Below the pieces are notes generated by a model that was not told the origin of the DNA, did no database searches, and saw only the letters and a list, made by a program, of their open reading frames with translations. Of a DNA stretch of 64,000 bases, positions 33,471 through 43,161 are shown in pieces (position 1 is the stretch's first letter; each line of letters begins with the position of its first letter). This DNA is from CBDEFX01 sp965237635 (GTDB lineage: Bacteria > Chloroflexota > Dehalococcoidia > Lucifugimonadales > CAUZJF01), in NCBI GenBank assembly GCA_965237635.1, contig CBDEFX010000001.1, positions 1,240,001 to 1,304,000 of the forward strand. The letters run 5' to 3'. Made by a program: the position numbers and the translations under genes.

Positions 33471-35126
33471 CTAGACCCTTGAGGGTGACTTTGGAGCCTC
33501 CAGTGGAAGTGCGCGCTGAGCCCCCTCACGAAGCGTCTGCGCGGCCACGCCTACAAATTCCCTGAACAGGGGATGCGGTCGATCGGGACGTGACAGGAAC
33601 TCTGGGTGGAACTGCACGCCGACCATGAACGGGTGGTCCGCTATCTCCATGATCTCCACCAAATTGCCGTCCGGGGATAGCCCTGTGGGCCAGAAGCCTC
33701 GGGATTCAAACTCCTCTCGGTACGCATTGTTGATCTCGAAGCGGTGCCTATGTCGCTCGTAGACCAGCCGCTGCTTGTAGGCGCGCGCTGCCCATGAGTC
33801 CTCTACAATCTCGCACGGGTAGAGACCCAACCTCATGGTGCCACCCTTCTCGGTGACGTCCCTCTGGTCAGTCATCAGGTCGATCACAGGATCGACCGTG
33901 TCTGGGTCGAACTCAGTAGAGTTGGCATCACGTCTGCCGAGCAATCCCCGGGCCGCCTCGATTACCATCACCTGCATGCCGAGACAAAGGCCCAGATACG
34001 GGACCTCCTTGTCTCGCGCGTAGCGGACGGTCTCAATCATCCCCTCCACGCCCCGGGCCCCGAATCCGCCTGGCACGACGATTCCGCTCACAGAGTTTAG
34101 TAGCGGTTCTGGGCCCTGTGTCTCGATATCCTCCGCACGTACCCATTCGACCTCGACGTCACGCTCGTGGGCAAGGCCCGCGTGATGAAGGGCCTCCTTA
34201 ACGGAGATGTACGAGTCCTGCAGGTCGACGTACTTGCCGACCACGGCGATTGGCAAAGCCTCCCTGGGCTCATGCATCCCCTCGACCATCGCCCGCCACT
34301 TAGACATGTCCCTGGAGGAGGCGGGCAGCCCCAAGCTATTTACGATGAGGTCGCCCAACCCTTCTTCCTCCAGGGTCAGCGGCACCTCGTATACCGTCTG
34401 GGCTGTCGGCAGTCCGATTACCCCCCTGCCGGGTACATCGCAATGGACTGATATTTTCTCCTTGATGTCATCAGTAATCGGATGCTCGCTCCGGCATAGT
34501 ATTGCGTCGGGCTGTATACCTGTGCTCCGGAGCTCCCTCACGCTATGTTGAGTGGGCTTGGTCTTGAGCTCGCCCGTCGTAGAGATGTGGGGTAGGAGCG
34601 TGACGTGGATGTAAAGAACGTTATCTCTGCCGACCTCGTTCCGCATCTGGCGGATCGCTTCCAGGAAGGGCTGTCCCTCGATGTCGCCCACGGTGCCGCC
34701 TACTTCGACAACGATGGCCTGTGCTCCGCTCTCTTTAGCGAGCGCATGGATGTGTTGTTTGATGGCATCGGTTACATGGGGGACCGACTGGATAGTACCC
34801 CCCAAGAACTCGCCCCGGCGTTCACGGGCGATCACGTCGCTGAATATTTGGCCGGCCGTCAGATTGGAAGACCTTGTAAGGTTTATATCTATGAAACGCT
34901 CGTAGTGGCCGAGGTCAAGGTCCGTCTCGCAGCCGTCCTCGGTTACGAAGACCTCTCCATGCTGATAGGGTGACATCGTCCCAGGGTCTACGTTGAGGTA
35001 GGGGTCGAGCTTTAGTACCGACAACGTGATGCCCCGACTTTTGAGGATGCGGCCTATCGAGGCGACCGTGATCCCCTTGCCCACAGAACTGACGACTCCG
35101 CCGGTGACAAATATGAACTTGGTCAT
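33471..35126 (-). CDS. pyrG: CTP synthase
   Basis: 551 residues. The synthetase domain begins TKFIFVTGGVVSSVGKG (P-loop-like) and contains KLDPYLNVDPGTMSPYQHGE and the CTP/UTP-binding GGTVGDIEGQPF. The class I glutamine amidotransferase domain has the catalytic C381 (GLCLGMQV) and H507/E509 (FHPEF). It converts UTP to CTP with ATP and glutamine. Full length, no disruption. Upstream lie MITE copy 3 and unrelated DNA. Confidence 0.98.
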   Translation of the reverse strand: MTKFIFVTGGVVSSVGKGITVASIGRILKSRGITLSVLKLDPYLNVDPGTMSPYQHGEVFVTEDGCETDLDLGHYERFIDINLTRSSNLTAGQIFSDVIARERRGEFLGGTIQSVPHVTDAIKQHIHALAKESGAQAIVVEVGGTVGDIEGQPFLEAIRQMRNEVGRDNVLYIHVTLLPHISTTGELKTKPTQHSVRELRSTGIQPDAILCRSEHPITDDIKEKISVHCDVPGRGVIGLPTAQTVYEVPLTLEEEGLGDLIVNSLGLPASSRDMSKWRAMVEGMHEPREALPIAVVGKYVDLQDSYISVKEALHHAGLAHERDVEVEWVRAEDIETQGPEPLLNSVSGIVVPGGFGARGVEGMIETVRYARDKEVPYLGLCLGMQVMVIEAARGLLGRRDANSTEFDPDTVDPVIDLMTDQRDVTEKGGTMRLGLYPCEIVEDSWAARAYKQRLVYERHRHRFEINNAYREEFESRGFWPTGLSPDGNLVEIMEIADHPFMVGVQFHPEFLSRPDRPHPLFREFVGVAAQTLREGAQRALPLEAPKSPSRV

Positions 35127-35336
35127 GGCTGGACCAACCTGCTTTGTGAAACGCGGGACAACGTCAAACAGGGCAAGCAGAGAGGGACAGAGGGGACACG
35201 CTTAGACGGATGGCTAGGGCAGGGACGGTGGGTTCGTGAGAGAGCGGCCCACGCCACTACTCACTAACCTCGATGGAGTAAGGAGACCTATCGCTCGTCA
35301 ACTATCGGACCATTCCCTCCATGGATGCCCAAGTAT

Positions 35337-35497
35337 GATCCCCTCGTAAAAACCCGTTTTGAGCAAGTTCCAGCGATTTAGCACATCTGAGCGCTACCGT
35401 ATGTTGGGGTAGTATACGGAACAGAGACTGTATATTGTACCCAGGTGTGGGTACGTTTGTTCTAATTCGACCTGCACAGACTTTTTACGAGAGAATC
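35337..35497 (+). repeat. MITE copy 3 (161 bp)
   Basis: GATCCCCTCGTAAAAA at the left, TTTTTACGAGAGAATC at the right; target duplication AAGTAT at 35331-35336 and 35498-35503. It shares the private variants GATCCCC, GAGCAAG and CTGCACAGAC with copy 4, so these two are sister copies. Confidence 0.92.
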
Positions 35498-35593
35498 AAG
35501 TATAGGCTAGGATCAAATTCATTGTCAACGTTTGGCGACGGCATTTTTACCGCCGTTTCTTTTTTTTAGCATCTCGCTCCGCCGACCTCGCTC

Positions 35594-35636
35594 AAAATGT
35601 CATGCTGGATCCGCCTTAGGCGGGTGAAGCATCTAC
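35594..35636. repeat. ATGTCATGCT palindromic repeat (variant core)
   Basis: AAAATGTCATGCTGGATC, then the core CCGCC-TTA-GGCGG, then GTGAAGCATCTA. The outer ATGCT/AGCAT arms are the same as in the copy at 56424, but the core stem has changed on both sides (CCCGATGC/GCATCGGG there), consistent with a conserved hairpin. It lies between the two inverted MITEs; nothing else is recognised in 35504-35806. Confidence 0.55.
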
Positions 35637-35812
35637 GGCGTCTAAACGGTACCTGCGTCTGCCACTGTGCCAACGATGGCACCGCATCTGTCGGATATTG
35701 GCCAGCATGAGGTGATGTTCAGATGATGTATCATGAAGCTATCGACTCGCCAGGGAAACGAAGCGCTGCCGCTCCAGTCACCTTTCTCCCGAACCCCGAG
35801 GTATCTATGCTT

Positions 35813-35973
35813 GATTCTCTCGTAAAAAGTCTGTGCAGGTCGAATTAGAACAAACGTACCCACACCTGGGTACAATATACAGTCTCTGTTCCGTATACTA
35901 CCCCAACATACGGTAGCGCTCAGATGTGCTAAATCGCTGGAACTTGCTCAAAACGGGTTTTTACGAGGGGATC
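35813..35973 (-). repeat. MITE copy 4 (161 bp, inverted), supplies upstream sequence of the TPR gene
   Basis: On the plus strand it starts GATTCTCTCGTAAAAA and ends TTTTTACGAGGGGATC; target duplication ATGCTT at 35807-35812 and 35974-35979. Opposite orientation to copy 3, 315 bases away, so the two could act as ends of a composite unit. The right duplication begins with ATG, the first possible start codon of the TPR lipoprotein, and the GAGGGG of the terminal repeat lies 3 bases before it. Confidence 0.92.
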
Positions 35974-37593
35974 ATGCTTAGGATGGGCGAGGGACAATCT
36001 CCTTTTTCTACCCTTTCACGTCATAGACTCTTTGTCGCTTCGCAGTTGATTGTTGCGCTTGTTATTGTCCTGATCGGATGCTCGACAGAGGCCAACGAGC
36101 ACTACGATGCCGGCGTCAGGCTACACAAGGAGGGGCGCGTCAAGGAGGCCTTGGCCGAGTATTTTGAGGCCATTCAACTCGATCCCCATTTTGCGATGGC
36201 CTACTACAAGAGGGGCCAGGCCTTTGCCGATCTGGGCGAGCTTGAGCTCGCCATTGTCAACTACAACGAGACAGTCAGACTCAACCCCACTTCAGCACTG
36301 GCGTACGGCGGCCGCGGAGTCGTTCTGACCAGGCAAGGGCGACTCGACAGCGCGGTCGCGGACTTCGACGAAGCCATCCGCCTAGACCCGAAGTACGCCA
36401 AATTCTACTCCGGCCGCGGCAAGGCTAACCTCGAGCTCGGCCAGGCTGAGCGGGCGATAGCGGACTTCGACGAGGCCATCCGTCTCGATCCCGAAGACAG
36501 TGAGGCCCACGTAGGCCGCGGACTCGGCTATTTGGACCTTGGAGAGGTCGACAGCTCGATCCAGGATTTTAACGAGGCCGTCCGACTCGACCCCAAGAAT
36601 CCTGCGGCCTACACGAACCGCGGCGTCGCGCGCTCTCGTCTCGGTCGACATGACGAGGCCACCGAGGACTTCAACGAGGCCATTCGCCTTGACCCAGAGT
36701 CTCCTGAAGCCCACTACAACCGGGGATTTGCCTACTTCGATTCGGGCGACGTCGATCGGGCTTTCAAGGACTTAAACGAGGCAAGCCGCCTTGACCAGAC
36801 GTCTGGGTCGCGAACTCGATCTGACCCACAGCTCGCCGCTGCCTATAGCAGCCGGGGCGAGGGCTACCGGAGGCTGGGCCAACCGCAGCGTGCTGTCCAG
36901 GTTTTGGACGCAGCCATCCGCTTCGACCCTGAGTCGGCAGAAGCCTTCTACAGCCGGGGGATAGCCTATTTTGACCTGGGTGACCTTCAACGCGCCATCG
37001 ACGACTTCGATGCGGCCATCCGTCTGGACCCAGAGCAAGCCGTCGCCTACCGAAGCCGGGGCGCGGCACGAGCACGGCAAGCCCAGTACGTGGAGGCGAT
37101 TCGAGACTTTGACGAAGCTATCCGCCTCGTCCCCACCGGTCCTGATGCCTACAACAGCCGCGGTCTGGCTTACTTCAACCTCGGCGAGCTCGAGCGCGCC
37201 ATCGAAGACTTCGACGAAGCGGTCCGTCTAGACCCTCAGGACGCCAACACCTATAACAGCCGGGGCGCTGCCTACTCCGGACTGGGCGACCTCGAGAGCG
37301 CCGTTCGGGACTTCGACGAGGCCATACGTCTAGACCCCGGCGACGCCGTGAGCTTCTACAATCGTGGCCTCGTCTACTTCAACCGCGGCCAGATCGACAG
37401 CGCACTCCGTGACTACAACGAAGCCGTCCGTGTCAACCCTCAGCTTGCCTTGGCATACGCCGACCGGGCGAAGGCCTACACCCTGCTTGGGAGGGACGTC
37501 GAGGCGCAGCAAGACATCGACAGAGCGATTGAGCTCGGGAGTGACCCCGATTCATTGAGGCGGGTGGTCGAGAGCCTGAAGAGGCAGCGGTAG
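35974..37593 (+). CDS. Lipoprotein with 14 tetratricopeptide repeats
   Basis: 539 residues from ATG 35974, or 536 from ATG 35983; the frame extends 16 codons further back into the MITE (peptide LKTGFYEGI), which I do not count. n-region LSRHR, hydrophobic LIVALVIVL and lipobox LIGC (C36) make a type II signal peptide. Fourteen 34-residue TPR units follow back to back, most ending DFDEAIRLDP, with one 10-residue insertion (SGSRTRSDPQ) after unit 7. Probably an extracytoplasmic protein-protein scaffold. The upstream region was replaced by the MITE, so the present promoter may be MITE-derived. Convergent with the VWA/propeller gene. Confidence 0.88.
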   Translation: MLRMGEGQSPFSTLSRHRLFVASQLIVALVIVLIGCSTEANEHYDAGVRLHKEGRVKEALAEYFEAIQLDPHFAMAYYKRGQAFADLGELELAIVNYNETVRLNPTSALAYGGRGVVLTRQGRLDSAVADFDEAIRLDPKYAKFYSGRGKANLELGQAERAIADFDEAIRLDPEDSEAHVGRGLGYLDLGEVDSSIQDFNEAVRLDPKNPAAYTNRGVARSRLGRHDEATEDFNEAIRLDPESPEAHYNRGFAYFDSGDVDRAFKDLNEASRLDQTSGSRTRSDPQLAAAYSSRGEGYRRLGQPQRAVQVLDAAIRFDPESAEAFYSRGIAYFDLGDLQRAIDDFDAAIRLDPEQAVAYRSRGAARARQAQYVEAIRDFDEAIRLVPTGPDAYNSRGLAYFNLGELERAIEDFDEAVRLDPQDANTYNSRGAAYSGLGDLESAVRDFDEAIRLDPGDAVSFYNRGLVYFNRGQIDSALRDYNEAVRVNPQLALAYADRAKAYTLLGRDVEAQQDIDRAIELGSDPDSLRRVVESLKRQR

Positions 37594-37603
37594 TCCCTAG
37601 GCC

Positions 37604-40281
37604 CTATCGACCCCAGGCGGGCGACCCGTCATCTGCCGGGTCATTGGTCACGTTCCGCTGCGCGGTACCGTCCTCGTTCATGTAGTAGATCTCACGGTTC
37701 CCATCGCGGATCGAGACGAACGCGATGTGCGCGCCTCCCGGCAACCAGGCTGGGTACCAGTCATCGCCCGGTGAGTTCGTCAGATTTCTCTGGTCGGTAC
37801 CATCGGGATTCATCACGTAGATCTCGCGATCGCCGTCGCGAAGACTATGTAGAAGGCGATGCTCAGCCCGTCGGGCGACCACGCCGGCCGAAAGTCGCCT
37901 GCCGGGTCGTTGGTGAGATTCGTCTCCACCGTGCTGGACACATTGATGGCGTAGATCTCGTGATTGCCATCCCTATTCGATACAAAAGCGATCTGGCTTC
38001 CGTCCGGAGACCATGTCGGCCACCAGTCCTCGGCCGGGTTATTCGTGAGCCGTGTTGGAGGCTGCGCCGGGTCGGCTGCGTCCATAATATATATCTCTCT
38101 GTTGCCGTCCCGGTCTGAGCTGAAGGCTATGAACTGCCCGTCGGGCGACCACGCCGGCAGGATCTCATCGGCCGCGCTATTGGTCAGATTCGACGAGTCG
38201 GCGCCCTGATCGTCCGTCACATATATCTCGCGATTAAGGTTTCTTTCCGTGTCGAACGCAAGCTGCTGCCCCTGCGGTGACCAAGTGGCTAGAAACTCGT
38301 CGGCCGCGCTCTTGGTCAGGTTTCGCTGACCAGTGCCGTCAAAGTTCATGACGTAGATCTCAAAATTCCCGTCCCGGTTAGACCGGAACGCGATTCGGCC
38401 CGCCGCGGGAATGCGTTGCCCCAGGAATATGGCTGGGGGATGGGTGAAGCTCTTATTTGCTGTGTACACCCTATTGTCAAAGACGATCGGGACTTCCAGG
38501 CGTTTTTCCGTGAAGTTCGATATCGAGATGAGGAAGAGCAGCCCAGAGCTACCAAACTCGATCGGCTCAGGGCCGGTCACATCATAATACCCATCCGGGT
38601 CGCGCTCCGAGATCTCCCATCCCTCTAGCAGGCCCCCGTTTACCGCGGCCACGACCGCCAGGGACACCGGCTTTAGAGTCTCCAGCCTGAACCGAAAGCG
38701 GTCGATGTTTCGGGGGACGGCGATGGCACGGATGAAGACGTGCCCTCTCCCAGCCGAGGTGTCCACAGAAGGAGGGTCGAAGACGATTCTTCCCTCAATA
38801 TCGGGCCCGAAGAATTCGCCCACATCGATCGGCGAGCTCTCGAAGACGCCAACGGCCCCGGGTAGGTCGATCTCTACTCTGGTCTGGTACGAGCCCTCCC
38901 GTCGGAGGGTGATGTAGCTTAGCCTGTACTGGCCGCGAAGGTCGCCGACCAACACTTGGAGTTGGTCTTGCAGCGCGGCAAGCTCTTTCGTTGGGTAGTA
39001 GACGCCGCCTGTTACCCTGACCAGTTCTTCCAGCTGCTCCTCCTCGAACACGTCGCCGATTCCCAAGGCGTAGAGCTGGATGTCACCAGTGCCAGCGGTG
39101 GTGGCCGCGTCCGCTCGGTCGCGGTCGCTACTGGTATCCCGGCCATCGGAGATGAAGACCAGGGCCCTGACCAACGTAGGGTTGTCCTCCCGGCTCGTGA
39201 AGAGAGTTGAGGCCGTATGTATGCTGTCCCACACGCGGGAGGAGCCGGGGTCGAACGGGGATGCGGCGAACGCAGCCACCGACTCCAAAATGGCGTCCCG
39301 GTCAGTCGTGAGGTCGGAGAGTACCGCGAGCTCAACGTTACGGTCGTGGAACTCGACCACCCCGATGCGATGAGCCTCCGGCATACTGATTACCGTCTCT
39401 TCGAAGGCGTCCAACATCGCCTGAATGCCGCTCCGCCCGTCGGGAAGCTGTCCGAGGGCCATGCTGTTAGTAAAGTCGAGGGCGAACACTACCTCCAGGT
39501 CAAAGTTCTCCGCAGCATCCACGAAGTAATTGGTCTCGGCGTAGTCTATTTCCTCCCAGTCCAGGGTGCCGGGGCCCATCTCGAAGATGCGTGTGGCGTC
39601 GCGGAGCTGCGCCGCGGGGACCTCGAACGAGTGGTCCTGCTCGTCGCGAATAGAGAACACGATCTCCACCTGGCTGGGAGCGAGTCCGCCAGCTCTCACT
39701 TCGGTGAAGCTGAGCTGGACCGCAGGTGTTGGGGTCGGAGTAGGACTGGGGCCAGGGGTCGGCGCTTCTGGTGTGGGCGTAGCCGTCGTCTCTGGCGTGG
39801 ATGTCGCGGTTGGTGTCGAATCGCCCATCGAAGCGAAAGGGGTGGACGTTGCAGATGGAGTCATAGTCCCAGGTAGAGGAGGTGTAATCGTCGCCGAAGG
39901 TGTGGACAGCACGGGAGTAGTCGTAACGTCTATCGACCCCGGAGACATAGACGGCGTAAGCGAGGCAGTGGGCGTGACGGTGCGGCCGGATGGGGCCGTA
40001 CCGGGAGTTGGCGTCGGAGTTCCGACGACAGGCGTTGCCACGGGCGCACGTGGGGTCGCCGTAGGAGTGGGGTCGCCGTAGGAGTGGCGGTAGACCGCGT
40101 CACGACCCGGGCGATGAGTGGCGCTGGAGTTGGTGGGTGCCCGGGTTCCGCCAAGGGTGTGGGAGTGGGCACGATGGGTCTGGGGGTTGGCACAGGCTCG
40201 GTCCTCTGGCAGGCGAGCGCCAGTACGATCAGAACAACCAACACCGACAGTCGTTTCTTTAATCCCTACACCGTTTTCCAA
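37604..40281 (-). pseudogene. VWA + TolB-like propeller lipoprotein with several frameshifts
   Basis: One ancestral gene in broken frames. Its N-terminus reads VLVVLIVLALAC (lipobox LALAC) then a PT-rich linker in one frame; a 17-bp tandem duplication at 40054-40087 shifts it into the main frame (TPRAPVATPVVGTPTPT). A VWA domain follows (VVFALDFTNSM), then a beta domain and six TolB/PD40 blades (for example IAFVSNRDGNHEIYAINV, LTNDPAGDFRPAWSPDG). At about 37850 one base is missing and the last blades continue in another frame to 37604. A third possible slip near 40262 (AAA) would join MENGVGIK to KRLSVLVV, giving a perfect lipoprotein leader. Either decayed or phase-variable; function unknown. 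Confidence 0.82.
40054..40087. repeat. 17-bp tandem duplication in the lipoprotein linker
   Basis: GGGTCGCCGTAGGAGTG occurs twice without gap (40054-40070, 40071-40087). As 17 is not a multiple of 3, it separates the signal peptide from the VWA/propeller frame; one unit fewer restores TATPTATPRAPVATP. Confidence 0.93.
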
Positions 40282-40487
40282 CTCAGGCGAGGTTCCGACG
40301 GACTCCGGCCCCCGTGGCTGACCATCACAATTATGCCACTGCCGGGTGCCGCCAGTTCAAGCGTAACTAGTGCCTCCATCGAAGTATATTGTCTTGCCGG
40401 TGCCGAAGTTAACCCTGTGTCGGCGGCTTTGAGACGTCTCCCTGAGCCCGCATCGGGCGAAGGGCCTGGGGTGGCGAGGCTTAGCGT

Positions 40488-40967
40488 CTAGGTCGGCTCC
40501 TCCTCGTCGACACTCAGATGGTCCAATGCTTGCTTTACAAAGTCGACCCCGACCGACTTCGACCAAGCCTCCATAAGACTGCTCGTTACCTCGCCCGGGA
40601 TCTGCTCTCCCACGCTAACGCCGTTAAGTGTCGCGACAGGAAGGACGCAGTAGCGGGTGCCCGAGATAAAGGCTTCGTCTGCCTCGTAAACATCGTGAGC
40701 GCTGTATTCGCCCTCATCCACCGGTATCTCAAGGGACTCGGCCAGTTCTAGCACCGTGTCCATGCTTGCGCCAAGGACGCACCTTCCGCCGGTCGGGAAG
40801 CTTGATTCGGCTATCGCTCACGAATAGGAAGTTAGCCTGAGGAGACTCCGTAACGTTTCCTTTGCCGTCCGTCAATAGTGAGAACGTCTCTTGAGGCACG
40901 GACTCCTCCGACGGTGGCTGAGGAGGAACTGCGTAGGTATCCGGGGTCAGCAGCCTAACTCCCTTAG
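40488..40967 (-). pseudogene. Class IV (branched-chain-like) aminotransferase, 3' part, interrupted by IS1380
   Basis: After the IS the minus strand reads GVRLLTPDTYAVPPQ, then TDGKGNVTESPQANFLFVSD, then (after a one-base frameshift near 40780) GGRCVLGASMDTVLELAESL and EADEAFISGTRYCVLPVATL, the C-terminal half of BCAT/D-alanine-type class IV enzymes. Between VPPQ and FSLLTDG only 11 residues remain where the family has about 35 with the PLP-binding Lys, so that segment is deleted. With the IS, the deletion and the frameshift, the gene is dead. Confidence 0.85.
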
Positions 40968-42686
40968 CCCGAATCCACCGAAGGACACCGATGGACGGCG
41001 TGAGGAAAGCGGAAGGGGGGTGAGGGAGCTACAGGGGAAATAGCCTGGGTTCCATTTGGGGTAGGGAGGTCGGCGGACGGTCTTCATCGCCGCACAGGGG
41101 CCCCTATGGCCGTCTGCGGGAGCTGCGATGCGCGGGATGGCGAGAGAATACGCAGCAGGGAACTCTCTCGGACCGGGCTGGCACGAGTCTGCGGGGATCT
41201 TCGGTTGTCCGGTGGGTGGGTCGGTCGCCGACGGTGCCGTCAGGCCGGGAGTGGAATGGCTCGCAGCCGGGCCAAGGCACGGCTGAACTTCTCAGCCCAA
41301 GGCCAGCGATCCGGAAGATGCAGGGTCAACCGGCGTGCCGAGCGGGTGAGCCGTCCGGCCAGGGAGAAGAACCGCCGCCGGAGGGTCTTGGTGGTGGCTA
41401 TCCGCTCTCCCAGACCGATCCGCGCCGTCCAGCGGGCCAGGTTGTGGGCCATCGTCTGGACGGCCAGCCAGGCGCCGTTGGCGGCGAAGCGGCCCGAGGG
41501 GAGATGGTTCAGCCCGACGCCGTACTTGAGGTCGCGTATGGCATTCTCGATCTCGGCGTGGCGGCGATGGTCAGCCTCCAGTTCGAGCAACTCCCCGTCC
41601 CGGTCGGTGATGAAGCCATGATAGCTGTATTTGGCGAAGAGGGCCAGTTGGGAACCGGGCGTCGGCTTCACCCGCCGGACGATGAGCCGTACCGGCGCGG
41701 CGTCCGCCTCGGCCTGGAAGGGGGTGCAGGTGGTCTCGGCCACATCGGCGGCACCGTCCATCCAGTAAGGAATCGGCGTCCAGGCATCTTCGGGTATCGC
41801 CTCGATGAGATTGTGCAGGCTTTTGTGCTGGCGGATGGTGATGGAGAAGCGGACATCCATCTTGCGGCAGACGGATACCACGCCATGAGTGTAGAACCCG
41901 CTGTCGGCCCGTAGCGTGAGTCGTCCGTCGGCCCCAGCGTAGCGCACCCGTCCCACCGTCTCCCGCAGGAAGTGGGCGGCGCCGCGGGCGGTGTTGGCCC
42001 GGCCTTCGCGCAGCCGGGACATCAGCACGTCTCCGGTGCCGGCGGCGATGGCCGGCAGCGGGTGGTAGCCCCGCTTGCCGGTATAGCCGTGGTGGCGGGC
42101 GCCCTCCTTGGCCAGTCCGTAGGTCTCGCAGATGGTGGAGTCCAGGTCAATGGTCAGGGGCCCGTCGCCGGGTCCCGCCCCGGCCTGCCAAGCCCGGGCC
42201 AGCAACTCGCGGCTCACCCGGTCGAGTTGACGGACGTGGCCCCACCGGAAGCTGCGCAGGAAGGTGCCCAGGGTGGATGGCGCCTTGACCGTGCCGCCCA
42301 GGGTGCAGGCCGTCCCCCCGGTGCGCAACACATCGGCGTCGTCAATGCAGTCGCCCCCAGCCAGCGCAGACGCCACCAGCGTCATCATCTTGTCGCTCGT
42401 GTTCGCCCGCCCCGGGGCATCGCCCAGGTCGAGGCGCTGCCGGACGAGTTCGGGCAGGCCGAGGTGCCGCGCCAGGGTGGCCGGAAGGAGCAGCCCGGCA
42501 TTGGCCACCAAGCGGCGGTCGTCGAAGGTGATTTGGATCCGGTCGGGGTGGTTGCGTGGCAGCATCTACTGGGTGCAACTTTTCCGGGGCCGTTTTTTTG
42601 CTACAAAACCATTATCCCAGAAGCACAGGAGCGCCTTCTTGCCGCCTCAGGACGCTAACCCGACGCCCTCCTTCGGTGGATTCGGG
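40968..42686 (-). mobile_element. IS1380-family element, copy C, complete (1719 bp)
   Basis: Same length and ends as copy B but in the opposite orientation. Flanks are CTTAG (40963-40967) and CTAAG (42687-42691) on the plus strand, i.e. they differ at the middle base of a CTWAG target. The host gene across the site reads correctly only with AAG (Lys), so one flank has changed. It splits a class IV aminotransferase gene. Confidence 0.95.
41240..42565 (-). CDS. IS1380-family transposase (copy C)
   Basis: 441 residues, nearly identical to copy B, with all three acidic residues (TIDLDSTICETYG, LRADSGFYTHG, HAEIENAIRDLKYG). The leader differs by a few bases just before ATG (GTTGCACCCAGTAG on the minus strand). 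Probably functional, so copies B and C can both be active and can recombine with each other. Confidence 0.95.
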   Translation of the reverse strand: MLPRNHPDRIQITFDDRRLVANAGLLLPATLARHLGLPELVRQRLDLGDAPGRANTSDKMMTLVASALAGGDCIDDADVLRTGGTACTLGGTVKAPSTLGTFLRSFRWGHVRQLDRVSRELLARAWQAGAGPGDGPLTIDLDSTICETYGLAKEGARHHGYTGKRGYHPLPAIAAGTGDVLMSRLREGRANTARGAAHFLRETVGRVRYAGADGRLTLRADSGFYTHGVVSVCRKMDVRFSITIRQHKSLHNLIEAIPEDAWTPIPYWMDGAADVAETTCTPFQAEADAAPVRLIVRRVKPTPGSQLALFAKYSYHGFITDRDGELLELEADHRRHAEIENAIRDLKYGVGLNHLPSGRFAANGAWLAVQTMAHNLARWTARIGLGERIATTKTLRRRFFSLAGRLTRSARRLTLHLPDRWPWAEKFSRALARLRAIPLPA

Positions 42687-43094
42687 CTAAGTATAACCGG
42701 CTGCGAAGGTTTGAAAATCCATAAACTGACAGTAGACGACCACATTGAATCTGGCTTGGCCGACCGGGGGGGACGTCGAACTCGCGCTCACGACCTGGCT
42801 GATAACGAATTCGTCGTCGGGGCCCAGGGCGGGACGATTGGCCTCCAGCACCGCGAGGGTCGCTTCCTCCATCTCTTCGAGGCTCATCCCAGGGTCTATT
42901 TGCGCGACCTCCAGGCCTTGATACAGGCGCTGCAAGTGCTTGCGGAGTTTGAACACCTGGCCCCCAAAGGTGCGCTCCGCATCGTACATACCCGCAGCCG
43001 GCTGAGACTGGGCTTCGCCCATCTCGATGATTGCCTGGCTGTAGGGGACGAGCCGACCATTCAGGTATGCTATCAACTCAGCCGGATCAGGCAT
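42687..43094 (-). pseudogene. Class IV aminotransferase, 5' part, interrupted by IS1380
   Basis: Begins MPDPAELIAYLNGRLVPYSQ and runs through YDAERTFGGQVFKLRKHLQRLYQ, the N-terminal domain of BCAT-like enzymes, to MDFQTFAAGYT, where the IS starts. Removing the IS and one CTWAG rejoins the frame as GYTKGVRLLTPDTYAVPPQ. It lies 45 bases before the end of sucD's downstream region, on the same strand as sucCD. Confidence 0.88.
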
Positions 43095-43161
43095 TGTTAC
43101 GGGTCCTGAGGGTGCACGACCAGACGTGTTTCACTGTAATTCATCTGCAAGACAACGGGAA

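Noticed and set aside
33347..33529. 60-residue frame between rho and pyrG
   Set aside because: Overlaps the pyrG 3' end, biased composition, no start context.
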